Assembly (NCBI RefSeq): GCF_932526225.1
Contig: NC_064048.1
Location: forward strand, 9,386,515-9,450,514
Reading direction: 5' to 3'
DNA length: 64,000 nt
From: Nematostella vectensis
Taxonomy: Eukaryota; Cnidaria; Anthozoa; Actiniaria; Edwardsiidae
A program made the position numbers and the translations under genes. Under the pieces are notes generated by a model that searched no databases, was not told the DNA's origin, and saw nothing but the letters and a program-made list of their open reading frames with translations. Positions 1-11,014 of the stretch are shown one piece after another (the stretch's first letter is position 1; the number at the start of each line of letters is the position of its first letter).

Positions 1-968
1 ATATTGTCATAGAAATACCCCCCTCCCCAACCCCACCTTTCAAAAATTACAGTCCCTTTTTTTCTGGAAGGGAGGGATAAATCTTTTCTGTAATCACTTA
101 ATTCACAAAAATTATAATATTATTTGCTTTTAGAAAATGTGTGATACAAGTATGAATGTTCATGTTTTCTTGGTGTCAAAAAACACCATTCATTAGCCTT
201 CACTACATGTTTACAATTGTTCCTTTTACAATTTAGTAGTAATCTAATCGATGAACAAGTAGATAGATTCTATCCCCTAGTTCATAATGTACTTCATTTT
301 TAGGATATTTTTTACACTTTTTCAATGGCGACATTTTGTCACTTCTTTGCTTTCCCTTTTGCTGTCATCCACAACCGTCGAAGAATCCAAGGTCGCTGAA
401 AAAGGACGGACAGGTCGGGACTCTGCAGGGAGAAAAGTCGATTTAGTGACATAAAGGAAAAAAGGGAAACTTTAAGACAAAAAATAAATCGTGCATAAAA
501 AAAACTTTGCCATCATATCTAACACCCGTCCCTATGTAACGAACAAAGGTCGAGATGATTAATTCAAATGTTGCTCTCTATTGTTCAAATCATCTGCGAT
601 AAATTATCTATGTTCTTATCACTGCAATGCTTTCAGATTAGGAGAATTTCTCATTTGAACTGGAATATATTTCGTTGAAAAACAGGTGATCTGAGTTTCC
701 GTGGGCGTATGCTAGAAATAGAATCTTCGTGCTAAATTTATCCTAACGAATATTTGGCTTTCAGCCTTGAATCCCACGCTTATTTACTTATCTTTGTTCG
801 CGGTGATCATTTCTTCCCTTAGCTAACGCAGAAAAAAAGTGATGTAGTAAAGCAAAAAAAAAAAATATATAAAAATGACAATAAAATAAAAATAAAATAA
901 AAATAACAGTCAACTTTTGATTCTGTAACAGAGAACATTTTAAAGTGATACTGAAATTCTTTGCGCCC
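1..968. other. No gene seen, copy A left flank
   Basis: AT-rich, with homopolymer runs, matching 27234-28185. A short plus-strand open frame in copy B (27522-27731) is broken here by a 2-base difference near base 453, which argues against a coding role. No RNA gene or clear regulatory element is recognised. Confidence 0.6.
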
Positions 969-1391
969 TCAAGAGAGAGGATCAAATTCTTCAATTGAAA
1001 ACAGATAGGTTTCAAAATGTACTACAGGACTAATGAGAAGACTCTCGCAAAAAGCTAGGAATCCTTTTTTCTTACCCATTATTGAGAAAGGCGTATCCTC
1101 CTCTTGTTCCGATGGACAGCTAGTTTCTTCACCAAGTTGTATTCTAGGCTCTATGTTCTCAGCGATCTTTTTGAGACATCTTTTCAATAGCCATAGGATC
1201 CCGAGCAAAGCAATGAACCCAAAAAGTTGAATGATGGCCATTTGGGATTTCGCATCATCCCTAAGCTCAGCCCTTAGATACATTGTCTGCTGTTCAATGG
1301 TTGAAAAGACGTGTGAGTCTACTGTCAGTAGTAAATCAGTGTATATATTATGAAGTTGCTGAGTCCAGCATTTTTTATGTATAGTATTCAT
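969..1391 (-). CDS. Hypothetical single-pass membrane protein, copy A
   Basis: 140-residue open frame, not assigned to a family. Residues 1-50 are polar and probably helical. About residues 51-69 form one hydrophobic membrane segment followed by a basic stretch (KRCLKK). The rest is an acidic tail with a short hydrophobic patch. The frame is intact in both copies with few changes (SPVV to SHVV and YLF to YLS near the end), which suggests a real coding exon. The ATG at 1389-1391 is uncertain: a 5-base length difference between the copies falls just there, so the start may be internal or the region may be an internal exon. Confidence 0.45.
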   Translation of the reverse strand: MNTIHKKCWTQQLHNIYTDLLLTVDSHVFSTIEQQTMYLRAELRDDAKSQMAIIQLFGFIALLGILWLLKRCLKKIAENIEPRIQLGEETSCPSEQEEDTPFSIMGKKKGFLAFCESLLISPVVHFETYLFSIEEFDPLS

Positions 1392-1603
1392 AATTAAATG
1401 AGGTTATACGCCCCCTGGAGCTATTAAAACGCGTACTTTGTGACAAGAGCTGTTTAACAATCGGACGGAAACTTTACAGTTTACAGACTTTAAAGTTTTA
1501 ATTGAATTTTGTCAAATGTTTAGCTAGTATAATTGTTGGGGGAGGGGGCAAAACCCTCAGCTGCTCAACACACACCGAGCTAAGAATATGGGTCATATGA
1601 GAG

Positions 1604-1990
1604 AGCTTCTGTGGCGCAGTTGGCAGAGCGTCGCTCTGTAGTGCCTGTGCCTCGCACCACAGGTTTCCCGGTCGCTCTGTAGTGCCTGTGCCTCTCACCA
1701 CAGGTTCCCCGGTCGCTCTGTAGTGCCTGTGCCTTGCACCACAGGTTTCCCGGTCGCTCTGTAGTGCCTGTGCCTCTCACCACAGGTTTCCCGGTCGCTC
1801 TGTAGTGCCTGTGCCTCTCACCACAGGTTTCCCGGACGCTCGGTAGTGCCTGTGCCTCTCACCACTGGGTTCCCGGTCGCTCTGTAGTGCCTGTGCTTCT
1901 CACCACAGGTTTCCCGGTCGCTCTGTAGTGCCTGTGCCTCTCACCACTGGGTTCTGGGTTCGGTTCCCGGTTACTACGAGAGTTGAGTTA
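1604..1990 (+). mobile_element. tRNA-derived SINE with internal minisatellite, copy A
   Basis: A pol III A box (TGGCGCAGTTGG) lies at 1612-1623 and a weak B box (GGTTCGGTTCC) near 1958-1968. Between them sit eight units of about 41 bp (1630-1955) containing GTAGTGCCTGTGC, so the boxes are about 335 bp apart instead of about 46. The downstream body resembles the SINEs at 38376 and 54690. The open frames here are repeat artefacts. Confidence 0.7.
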
Positions 1991-2076
1991 TTTGGTCTCG
2001 GCTTTGCTTGCTTCGCTGTGATCGGTTACAGCGCAGCTGGGAGGTCCATACCCTTGACCACCCCTCTTGGTACGCA

Positions 2077-2488
2077 CATGTTACCAGTACCTACATGTTA
2101 CGAGTATACGCATGTAACCAGTACGCGCATGTTACGAGTACGCGAATGTTACGAGTATACGCATGTAACCAGTACCTACATGTTACGAGTATACGCATGT
2201 AACCAGTACGCGCATGTTACGAGTACGCGAATGTTACGAGTATACGCATGTAACCAGTACGCGCATGTAACCAGTACGCGCATGTTACGAGTATACGCAT
2301 GTAACCAGTACGCGCATGTTACGAGTATACGCATGTAACCAGTACGCGCATGTTACGAGTATGCGCATGTTACGAGTACGCGAATGTTACGAGTACGCGC
2401 AGGTTACCAGTACGAGTATGCGCTTGTTACGATTACGCGCATGTTACGAGTAGCGCTTGTTACGATTACGCGCATGTTACGAGTACGC
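2077..2488. repeat. 17-bp minisatellite, copy A
   Basis: About 24 units alternate around ATGTTACGAGTACGCGC and ATGTAACCAGTACGCGC. The period is 17 bp, so all three frames stay open for long stretches and yield spurious proteins rich in HVTST and MLRVY. Copy B has fewer units. Confidence 0.9.
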
Positions 2489-3317
2489 GTCTTTGAATAG
2501 CTCATTGCTGCTATCGCTTAAGGAACGCGTGCCGAAATCAGGAATGTATGTTTATTTGTCTAAAAAAAGGCGGGAAGTAATAATTGCTGCTTGTTTGGCA
2601 GATGTTTGTTACAAAGTTAAGGATTAGAAAAGCTTTTTCCGTCAAACAGTAAGATTTTAAACATTTACCACTTGTATCTGTAGCCTTTCATCTCTTTCCT
2701 TTTGTAATAAATTATCGCTTTGCTGTTATCATCAGTCAATTCAATCGATCCATTTGTTTGCCCCCATCTCCAATTATTTGTATTTAATCGAACCATTTGT
2801 TTAAGTTACTCATTGGTTCACCAATTCTAATTAAAAAGGTTATCAATTAGACATGCTTAACTTTGAAACATTACAAGATTTTAACTCTGCACAGTAAAAT
2901 TCTTTTTTGTGACGGATATAAGGAAGAAATAAAACAAACAGGTAGAACGTGAGTGTTCTGATCTTGAACCAAATTTTGCCCAAGAATAACGAGGTATCAA
3001 ACATCTTACTGAAGACACGCGTGACGACAATTATTATTTATTTATTTGTTTTAGCCTACACACACAAAAGCAAAGGATAACAGCTCAAAGGCAAAGCCAA
3101 TCAAAAACAGTGCGAGTCAAAGTCGAGATTCCATGGTAAATATTTTATGACAAATTACGGAGGTAAAAAAATATTTGCCAGCGTTTGGTCAGCACTGCTC
3201 TCAAGAGTTTTGTTTAAGCGTACGAAAGGTAATTTTTTTTTTCAGTTTGTGGTCCAAAAATTTTGTTAGTTTATGTTTCGAATGAATTTATTTTAGCACG
3301 TTTGACTTTACATGTTA
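2489..3317. other. No gene seen
   Basis: AT-rich sequence shared with copy B (29541-30361). No exon, RNA or repeat structure recognised. Confidence 0.6.
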
Positions 3318-5427
3318 AGGGGTAGCGATGGGGTACCTCGAAATTTCGAAAGTCTCGCAAACATTTCGCAAAGTCTCGGACGATTTTATTCGCAAGTCTC
3401 GAAGTCTTGTTTTTTCTCACTTGATTTTTAAACGCGATCTCGGATTCTCGGATTTTGATCTGTTTTAGCTGAGCCATTTATTTTTGGTGTAAAGGGGAAA
3501 TAGCAAAATGCATCAATTGCATAAAAAATAGTCAACAGGGAGAGGAAAAAGGAAGAAATGTCCTTGAAATTTTTGATAAACAAAATATAACAATAATGCA
3601 ATAATTATATTCATTACTTTCTTATAATTTCACCTTTGTCTCTTAGACTTGTCCCCACCCAGGACCGGTGGGGACAATAAAAATTGGAAACAGCCTTCCA
3701 TCATCTTGCAAAACCAATCAGGGGAATAGATAACAATATTTTGCAGATTAAATGAAGTTTAAGGCAAACTCTCTGTATACACGCATAAATCTTGGCGTGA
3801 ATGAATATTAGTAGAACTCCTCTGGTTGCCTTTATCCATTTCTTGCCTTAATTTATTGCAAGAAAAAAAAACAGGCACTGAATTCCACATAATTGACAAG
3901 AACTATTTTCCTTCCTCCGTGCTTGCATTTTGTCGCCATTTCGGGGCCATTGTCGCCATTTTGGGGTATGGGAGTTGCACGGCTGACTTGGCGTGTGACA
4001 CCACAGGATACTCCCCGATGACCACAAAAATCAAGTCGCATAGCTATACCATATTTCTATACCTATATACACATATATGTGCAAGGTGTTAGTGATGACT
4101 TAGATGTTATTTTTTTAGAATTTGCTTCCAAAGCAAATATGTTTTTCTACATTGCATTCATTTTGGAGTAGGCAACCAACAACAGGCCACTATATGGTTA
4201 AAAGTGTGTGCACCAAATATGTAATGCATGAAAAGAGATTTATTTGTGGATTTTAATTTCCACACTTATTTCTGAATAATCAGTCCAATTAATCGCCACT
4301 AATTAGATACATAAAAAGTACAGTAAATGGCATCTAAACTGACTACATTTTTGGGGATCTTTGGAATGCTGTAAAGGCCAACGCTTTTAAGAATATTGTT
4401 TGTATTAAAAAAATATTCTACTATGAAGGAACATAGTAATTGACCATTAGACTCTTGACAACTTTGACAGCCATAGTCACACAGGAATTGTGTATTTTAA
4501 TGTACTGCATAATTTATATTATTAAATGATGGCTGGATCCATTTTGTTACTATAGGCTGTAATAAACTTTGATATTTTTAATCTTATTGAAAATCCATTC
4601 TAAAGATGAGGAGAGCAGGATCCTAGACCCCCAGCTCTCCTAAAACTACCTCAATCAGTCAACACAAAAAAGTGTTCAATGCGGGCTTTGCTTTTAGGCA
4701 GTGCCTAAATCTATATATTATGTTTTGTTTTCGAGTCTTGAGCCTTACGCTATGAACAGGAACTGTAGCTACCGTAGCAAGATTGTATTGTATTTATACT
4801 TATTCTTTTTGCAACTGATGTTTATGACAACCTCGAGCAAGTTATCCAAAAAAAAGCTCGGCGACCGGATAAGCTCAGGGCTCTGACTCCGAAAATTTGA
4901 CATTCTTAAAAGCGGATCTCGGCGCCTTGGCAAGTCTCGGGTTCTCTTTCGAGAACTCGATAAACTTTTAACAACATTCGCTATTCTTCTGAGCTACTTG
5001 TTCCCGTCAGCCATATTTTGTATATTTGATGAATTACATCTACGAAAGTTGAAAAGTTTGGTGGCTTTTCGTCGGAATGCATTATTTCAGGAGATATTCT
5101 AATATCTATATAGTAGAACTTTCTTCTTTGTTACTTATGAAAATTCTGTTAGCTTTCACTAGCATTTTCCACTTCCTTTCTTGCTTGTTTTATTCATTAA
5201 GGTCCCGATTCTTCAATTGATAAAATAATAAAAGAGATTACTTCGAACACTGAAATCGCGTCTAAAAATCCGAGACTCCGAGACCGTGGTTAAAAAAACG
5301 AGGCTCCGAGACCCCTTATTTTTTGGAAAAAAACGAGACTTCGAGACTTGGGTAAAATGCCGAGATCCGAGACTTCGCAATTTTTTTTCGAGACTTTCCA
5401 AATTTCGAGGTACCCATTGCTACCCCT
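3318..5427. mobile_element. 2.1-kb inverted-repeat element, copy A
   Basis: The left end AGGGGTAGCGATGGGGTACC and right end (complement AGGGGTAGCAATGGGTACC) form inverted repeats that continue about 40 bp through CTCGAAATTT and AAAGTCTCG. Subterminal zones are packed with TCTCG/CGAGA motifs (3355-3460, 4855-4970, 5265-5405). No transposase is seen, so it is probably a non-autonomous DNA transposon. No clear target duplication was found. The counterpart in copy B is at 30362-32468. Confidence 0.55.
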
Positions 5428-5641
5428 CTATCTATAGACCATCGCGATTTCTATTTTTTTTGTGCGAGGACATACACGTATTTGAATACACGTATTCAAA
5501 ATAAACATTGTTTTGTGCAAATGGTGAATGGCAAATGGTAGTTATAAGACCAATTGCGGTTTGTAGCTATTAGTAAGGATTAGATAATGGACGCGAGTGT
5601 TGCCTTGATGCCTTCTTGTCAAACAACAGGAATCCTTCAAG

Positions 5642-8376
5642 ATGTACTTGACTGACTTCAGCGCACTGCTGGCAATGCTCCTCTTCATAATGTACCGAAC
5701 AGGACGGGGAGGCAGCCCTGTGACGTCACGGCCAGGCAGCAAGCTAATCAACCACGTGATCGCATCTTTCCAATCAAACTCCTTTATCCAGTGCATTCAA
5801 GCATGCATGGGGACGCCAGATTGCTACAGCTACAACCAGTACCCCGGAGCTGGTCTTTGCGAATTAAACAGCGCCACGCACTTATCCCATCCATGGGACG
5901 TGGTGAGCGACCCAGACGGGAGTTACATGATCTACAATCTACGCCCCTACAGATGTAGCTACTCGCTTTGTCAAGAAGACGAGATGTGCGAGGTCAAGCC
6001 TGATGGGATGACGTATACGTGTCGAGTGAAGCGCTGTGAGTTTGAGGGGATATGTTTATGCTGATTTTCACATCAAACAAAAAAAAGAAATAGATATTAA
6101 TAAACAAGTGTTCCAGAAGATCGGAATCTAAAACCTTCAATAACCAGGGGCGGGGGACTCTCCATAAAAGTAGATGGGTTGATCTTTTAGGGTATAAACC
6201 TCTACTAAGTGCTATACCTTTGGGGGTCTCACGCTAGCGGATCATCACATCCTAATAACAACAGGTCATGAAGGTGGACGAAAAGAGAAATGTTCGTTGA
6301 AGTGCTCCTTTTGACCGTTGCAGCATAAATCAGGCGATAAGTGGGTTGACCGGTTAACAACGAAAAGAGAAATCCTCGTTGAAGTGCTCCTTTTGACCGT
6401 TGCAGCATAAATCAGGCGATAAGTGGGTTGACCAGTTAACAACGAAAAGAGAAATGCTCGTTGAAGTGCTCCTTTTGACTGTTGCAGCATAAATCAGGCG
6501 ATAAGTGGGTTGACCAGTTAACAATTCTACTACATATAGAATCTAAAGGCCAGGCTAAACTAGGCGGCATGTCGAGCGCGACCATGTAGCGTGCGACATG
6601 TCTCCTAGTTTAGCCACCCAAAGAGACATGGTAGCGCCGCCAAATCTTGTAGCAGCGACAAAGAAATGTTTCTTCGATAGCTGAGAAGTGTCGCGCCTTA
6701 CAAAGTTTGTCGCGCACTACATGTTTTTGGTGGTGGCTGAACTAGGAAACATTTAGGAGACATGTCGTGCGCTACATGTCGCGCCCGACATGTCGCCAGT
6801 TTAGCCAGGCCTTAATACATATATAATTTTGCTTATCTATTTACAGTTAACATATACGTGCGGTCTGAAACGTTTGATGACCCAAGCAGGTCGGAAAGTG
6901 GAAGTGAAAGCAGAATTACCGTTGATGGACAAGAATACTTCAATAATGTACGTAAAAAAATGGATAGCGTGCAACAGATACCTATCTTCAGTAATCTACT
7001 TTATTCCTAGACGCCTCGTAATAGGTGCTTTAGAAATTCGGGTATTCCTTGGTGTTACGGGGAGCTTTGTTTTTGGTGCTCAAGGCCTTTGTACTCTATT
7101 TCATTGTCTCGTTCTAAAGTCTTTGTTTTTGGCTTTTGTTCCATTGTGTTTTTGGTGCTAATGCTCCGTAACACCAAGAAACTGCCAGAAATTCACGTTT
7201 GCAAAAGTTCACGTAATTACAGTGCGCGTGCGTACAAACAACGAATTTAAATCGCTCCAATACCTATTTAATCATCGCTATTTTTCGTTCTGTTTCAAGA
7301 AACAGCTGTTGATAAGGCTATGTTTTCTTCAATAGTGCGTTATCGGCCACTCTAGAACTTTATTGCAGCATTTTGGTTTCTCTCTACGGAGATCTTCACA
7401 CAGTGAAGTCAATTGACGAATGACAGCTTGCCTTAGGCAGGTCCCTTTTATAGTTCGCGTTCGTGTTTAAGAAAACGTTGTCGTTTTAGGGGCGGACCAT
7501 TTGACTTTTGAGGGCGGTGGGGGGCGGGGGGTGATTTTGAAAAAAAAATCCTGCAAGCAACTGTTTGAGGAACAAAAATCCGTGCAACCCAACTCTGCGC
7601 CATTTTACATGCAAACAATTATGAAGTTATGAAGGCTGAAACCCAAAGTTGTGAAGAAGAGATGTCAAACGGTTTTAAGCAACATGATTAATATTGGTTG
7701 AATTCTAGCTACCAAAATGTCACTGTATTTTAATTATATTCGTGTTTGATGAATGACTCATTATAAGCGAACAGAAGGGAGGGGAAGTCGGAATTCGGAA
7801 ACCGAGGTATCCATTTCCCAGATTTAAAGACTTTTTTTTATTATTGAGGTCGTAACGGGGGGGGGGGTTTCTGAAAATTTTGGGGTTCTGAAAGAGGGGG
7901 GGGCATATTCGAAAACATATTCGAAAACAACAACACCTAATAACAACGTATGATATGACAGAAGGCAAGCAGGTTTTCTCCACGCGAAAAAAGTACTGTT
8001 ACAGCTCACTGAGACTTTTGTTCCATTCTTGCAGGCTGGACGAGGATGGACTATTGTTGTCTTCCACATGAATGGGACATTTCATTCAAAAAGTGGCCCA
8101 TTCGACACTAGAGGTTCATCTTCTCACGCAAAAGCAATGGCCGAATACCTAACTAATCTCCCAAACAACACGCTGGTCATCGCTACTGTTGGAGGAAATG
8201 CCGACCTGGCCGGATTAGCCGAATCCGCCTTGAGGAGCATAGGGGCCCGAGATCCGGTAACTCCAGGGTATAGGGAAGCGTGGTGCATTGTGGGATACAA
8301 AGGAGGGAATCGGCCATGGATCCGACAGGAGCACTCGACATCTGACATCACGGAGATTAGCGTCACGGTGCCCTAG
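5642..8376 (+). CDS. PAN/apple + ILEI-domain secreted protein, copy A
   Basis: Three exons: 5642-6035, 6847-6947 and 8035-8376 (stop TAG), predicting 278 residues. The junctions are CGCT|GTGAGT to TTACAG|TT (phase 1) and AAT|GTACGT to TTGCAG|GCT (phase 0). Residues 1-22 are hydrophobic and look like a signal peptide. About 30-105 is a PAN/apple domain (CIQAC, DCYSYNQ, CELN), followed by a short Cys-rich EGF-like stub (about 108-128). About 133-278 is an ILEI/FAM3-type domain: SRITVDGQEY, then RGWTIVVF, FDTRGSS, AEYLTNLP, ESALRSIGA, GYREAWCIVGYKG. ILEI domains occur in secreted FAM3 signalling proteins and in POMGNT1; the function here is unknown. PAN suggests adhesion or ligand binding. Reading through the first donor would give a 140-residue truncated form. 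Confidence 0.8.
6277..6524. repeat. 82-bp tandem repeat, three units, copy A
   Basis: Three near-identical 82-bp units (AACGAAAAGAGAAAT ... GGTTGACCAGTTAAC) in intron 1 of the PAN-ILEI gene. The matching array in copy B is at 33318-33565, with the same unit number. Confidence 0.9.
6543..6814. mobile_element. MITE with long imperfect inverted repeats, copy A
   Basis: About 270 bp starting TAAAGGCCAGGCTAAACTAG and ending with its near complement (AGTTTAGCCAGGCCTTA). The inner arms carry repeated ACATGTCGCGC-type motifs. It sits just before the acceptor of exon 2. Copy B lacks about 15 bp of the left arm. Confidence 0.7.
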
Positions 8377-8697
8377 GAAGAACAATCACTCGACAACCGA
8401 CATGACGTAGATCAGCGCCACGGTGCCCTAGGAAGAACAAGCACTTGACAACTGACATCACGGAGATCAGCGCCACGGTGCCCTAGGAAGAACAATCACT
8501 CGACAACCGACATCACGGAGATCAGCGTCACGGTGCCCTAGAAAGAACAATCACTCGACAACTGACATCACGGAAATTCGCGTCACGGTGCTCCAGGAAG
8601 AACAAGCAATCGACAACTGACATCACGGAGATCAGCGTCACGGTGCCCTAGAAAGAACAAGCACTCGACACTTGGCATCTCCGAGATCAGCGTCACG
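8334..8697 (+). repeat. 55-bp minisatellite grown from the last coding exon
   Basis: About 6.6 units of 55 bp. The first unit contains the last coding residues and stop codon of the PAN-ILEI gene (ACATCACGGAG ... GTGCCCTAGG). Later units repeat this into the 3' UTR. Copy B has only about 1.6 units (35352-35440), so the array expanded in A or shrank in B. Confidence 0.85.
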
Positions 8698-8862
8698 CCT
8701 GCATTTCGTTGCCTCCCGCTGAGGCAGAATTCGGAAGCAGCTGTTGGTCTACCTGTGGTTCCTGACTGCCGTGCCCAGGCTGCGCTTGTCACATAAGTCG
8801 TGGGTCGGACATATCAAGATTGACAGCAGTGCCATGGTAACGATCTAAGAGAAAAACAAATA

Positions 8863-9822
8863 GGGCAAAACACAGAGTATGTCATATGAACAAAAAACAG
8901 GGCAAAAGCACAGAGTATGTATGTATAAAAAATTAGGGGAAATGCACAGAGTATTGTGTATAAAAACATGGCAAAAGCACAGAGTATGTATGTATAAAAA
9001 TATGGCAAAAGCACAGAGTATGTATGTATAAAAATATGGCAAAAGCACAGAGTATGTATGTATAAAAATATGGCAAAAGCACAGAGTATGTATGTATAAA
9101 AATATGGCAAAAGCACAGAGTATGTATGTATAAAAATAGGGCAAAACACAGAGTATGTCATATGAACAAAAAACAGGGCAAAAGCACAGAGTATGTATGT
9201 ATAAAAATTAGGGGAAATGCACAGAGTATTGTGTATAAAAATATGGCAAAAGCACGAGTATGTATGTATAAAAATATGGCAAAAGCACAGAGTATGTATG
9301 TATAAAAATATGGCAAAAGCACAGAGTATGTATGTATAAAAATATGGCAAAAGCACAGAGTATGTATGTATAAAAATATGGCAAAAGCACAGAGTATGTA
9401 TGTATAAAAATATGGCAAAAGCACAGAGTATGTATGTATAAAAATATGGCAAAAGCACAGAGTATGTATGTATAAAAATAGGGCAAAACACAGAGTATGT
9501 CATATGAACAAAAAACAGGGCAAAAGCACAGAGTATGTATGTATAAAAATTAGGGGAAATGCACAGAGTATTGTGTATAAAAATATGGCAAAAGCACGAG
9601 TATGTATGTATAAAAATATGGCAAAAGCACAGAGTATGTATGTATAAAAATATGGCAAAAGCACAGAGTATGTATGTATAAAAATATGGCAAAAGCACAG
9701 AGTATGTATGTATAAAAATATGGCAAAAGCACAGAGTATGTATGTATAAAAATATGGCAAAAGCACAGAGTATGTATGTACAAAAATATGGCAAAAGCAC
9801 TGAGTATGTATGTATAAAATAT
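8863..9822. repeat. 34-bp minisatellite with higher-order repeat, copy A
   Basis: Unit of 34 bp built on ATATGGCAAAAGCACAGAG and TATGTATGTATAAAA. Variant units (GTCATATGAACAAAAAACAG, TTAGGGGAAATGC, CACGAGTATG) recur in order near 8862, 9137 and 9480, giving a higher-order period of about 343 bp for the last two. The 328-residue minus-strand frame is an artefact of a period that is not a multiple of three. Confidence 0.9.
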
Positions 9823-11008
9823 GAACTAGTGCTGCTATCATCGATGTTACGGTCTTAGATTCACACTATCATTTTTCATTCAATGTACTATGAATTAAAA
9901 TAAATGTTAAATTAAAGTTATTCTGTTTAGATTAATAGATTAATTTTCTTCACAATGTTAACGTCATCGGCGCATATGAATATGACTCCATTCTCTGAAA
10001 TGCCAGATGGCAATATTGATTTCAAATACTTCCATTGAAAACTTCTTAAAGTATGGAATGTGTGATCCTTTTTTTGGGGAGAGGGGGGGGGTTCTCTCGA
10101 GGGACTAAACCTTTCTGCACCAAAAATTCCCCTTAAAAACCACACACAAGGCTGATATAGTAATGCAGTATTTTAGTAATGTAACTAGCTTTATTAAGGA
10201 AACAGTCAAGACATACCTTCAAATTATATTTTATTTTCCCGAAGGATCACGAGAGACCAATATCCTGGTTTACCTGTGTCTATCAAAATTTTATTCTACA
10301 GTGCAATCTGAGGGTCGCAGCACAGAAGGCACGTGCCCCCACCCCACCAATATCTTTAAAATTAAAAGAAAATGACCAGTATGGGCGTGGCTGTGCCCCC
10401 CAATATCTTCAAAAAGTTTCACCCCAAAATAATTCGAGCCCTGCCACGCCTTAGAATCTTGAGATTTAAATTTAGTTTTATTGCCTGTGACACCTGTGGT
10501 GTACGAGGAACGCCTGTCGAATTTTTCATTCAAGCAAAACTGCTCTCAACAAACTAGCAAACAAGCATCGTTCTTATTACACTTATTTTATGGAATGAAA
10601 TGAGGTATTTCTTACAGCTTATGTTACCCCTGCTATATATCTTGTAACATCTATTTCTATATTCTGTTAACCAAAGGGGAAGGCCTTGAGAAGAAACTCG
10701 GGGAATAAGCTTATATGTGAATGTTAATTCCACCACCTGCGCTTTAACCTTTGGTATCTTGCCTACATTTGCTTTTCCACAGGCTAAAATTTGTAAACAT
10801 AGAGATAGTTAGCAAGACATTTTAAGGTAACGTGATGTGTATTTATGTTTTTTCATGATGCACATTAGAAGTTTAGTTCTTCGTATATGCACGTCGGTGT
10901 CTGACACGTCGGGACGTGTTATGTAGTCCTGCGTAAATAAACAAAATAAAAGTTTGTCGAGGGATGAGGATGACTTTGTAAGACAGCGACTAAAGTCATG
11001 GTGCTTGA
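9823..11008. other. No gene seen
   Basis: Shared with copy B. One degenerate unit of the 58-bp repeat (around 10330-10420, GACCAGTATGGGCGTGGC) marks where copy B has a large array. Otherwise AT-rich, with no exon recognised. Confidence 0.6.
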
Positions 11009-11014
11009 TTGACT

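Noticed and set aside
1630-1955. CRISPR-like regular repeats
   Set aside because: Units are contiguous without unique spacers and the genome is eukaryotic; it is a minisatellite.
1604-1990. A functional tRNA gene
   Set aside because: A and B boxes are present but no acceptor or anticodon stem can be folded, and the boxes are about 335 bp apart; a tRNA-derived SINE fits better.
1928-2338. 136-codon frame rich in HVTSTRMLRVY
   Set aside because: Lies over the SINE end and the 17-bp array; not conserved in copy B.
6266-6490. 74-codon minus-strand frame conserved in both copies
   Set aside because: Reads across the 82-bp tandem repeat within an intron; conservation simply reflects the duplication.
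8814-9841. Minus-strand open frames up to 328 codons rich in LLPYFYTYILCAF
   Set aside because: All three frames of a 34-bp array stay open; the protein is only the repeat read in successive frames, and copy B gives different lengths.
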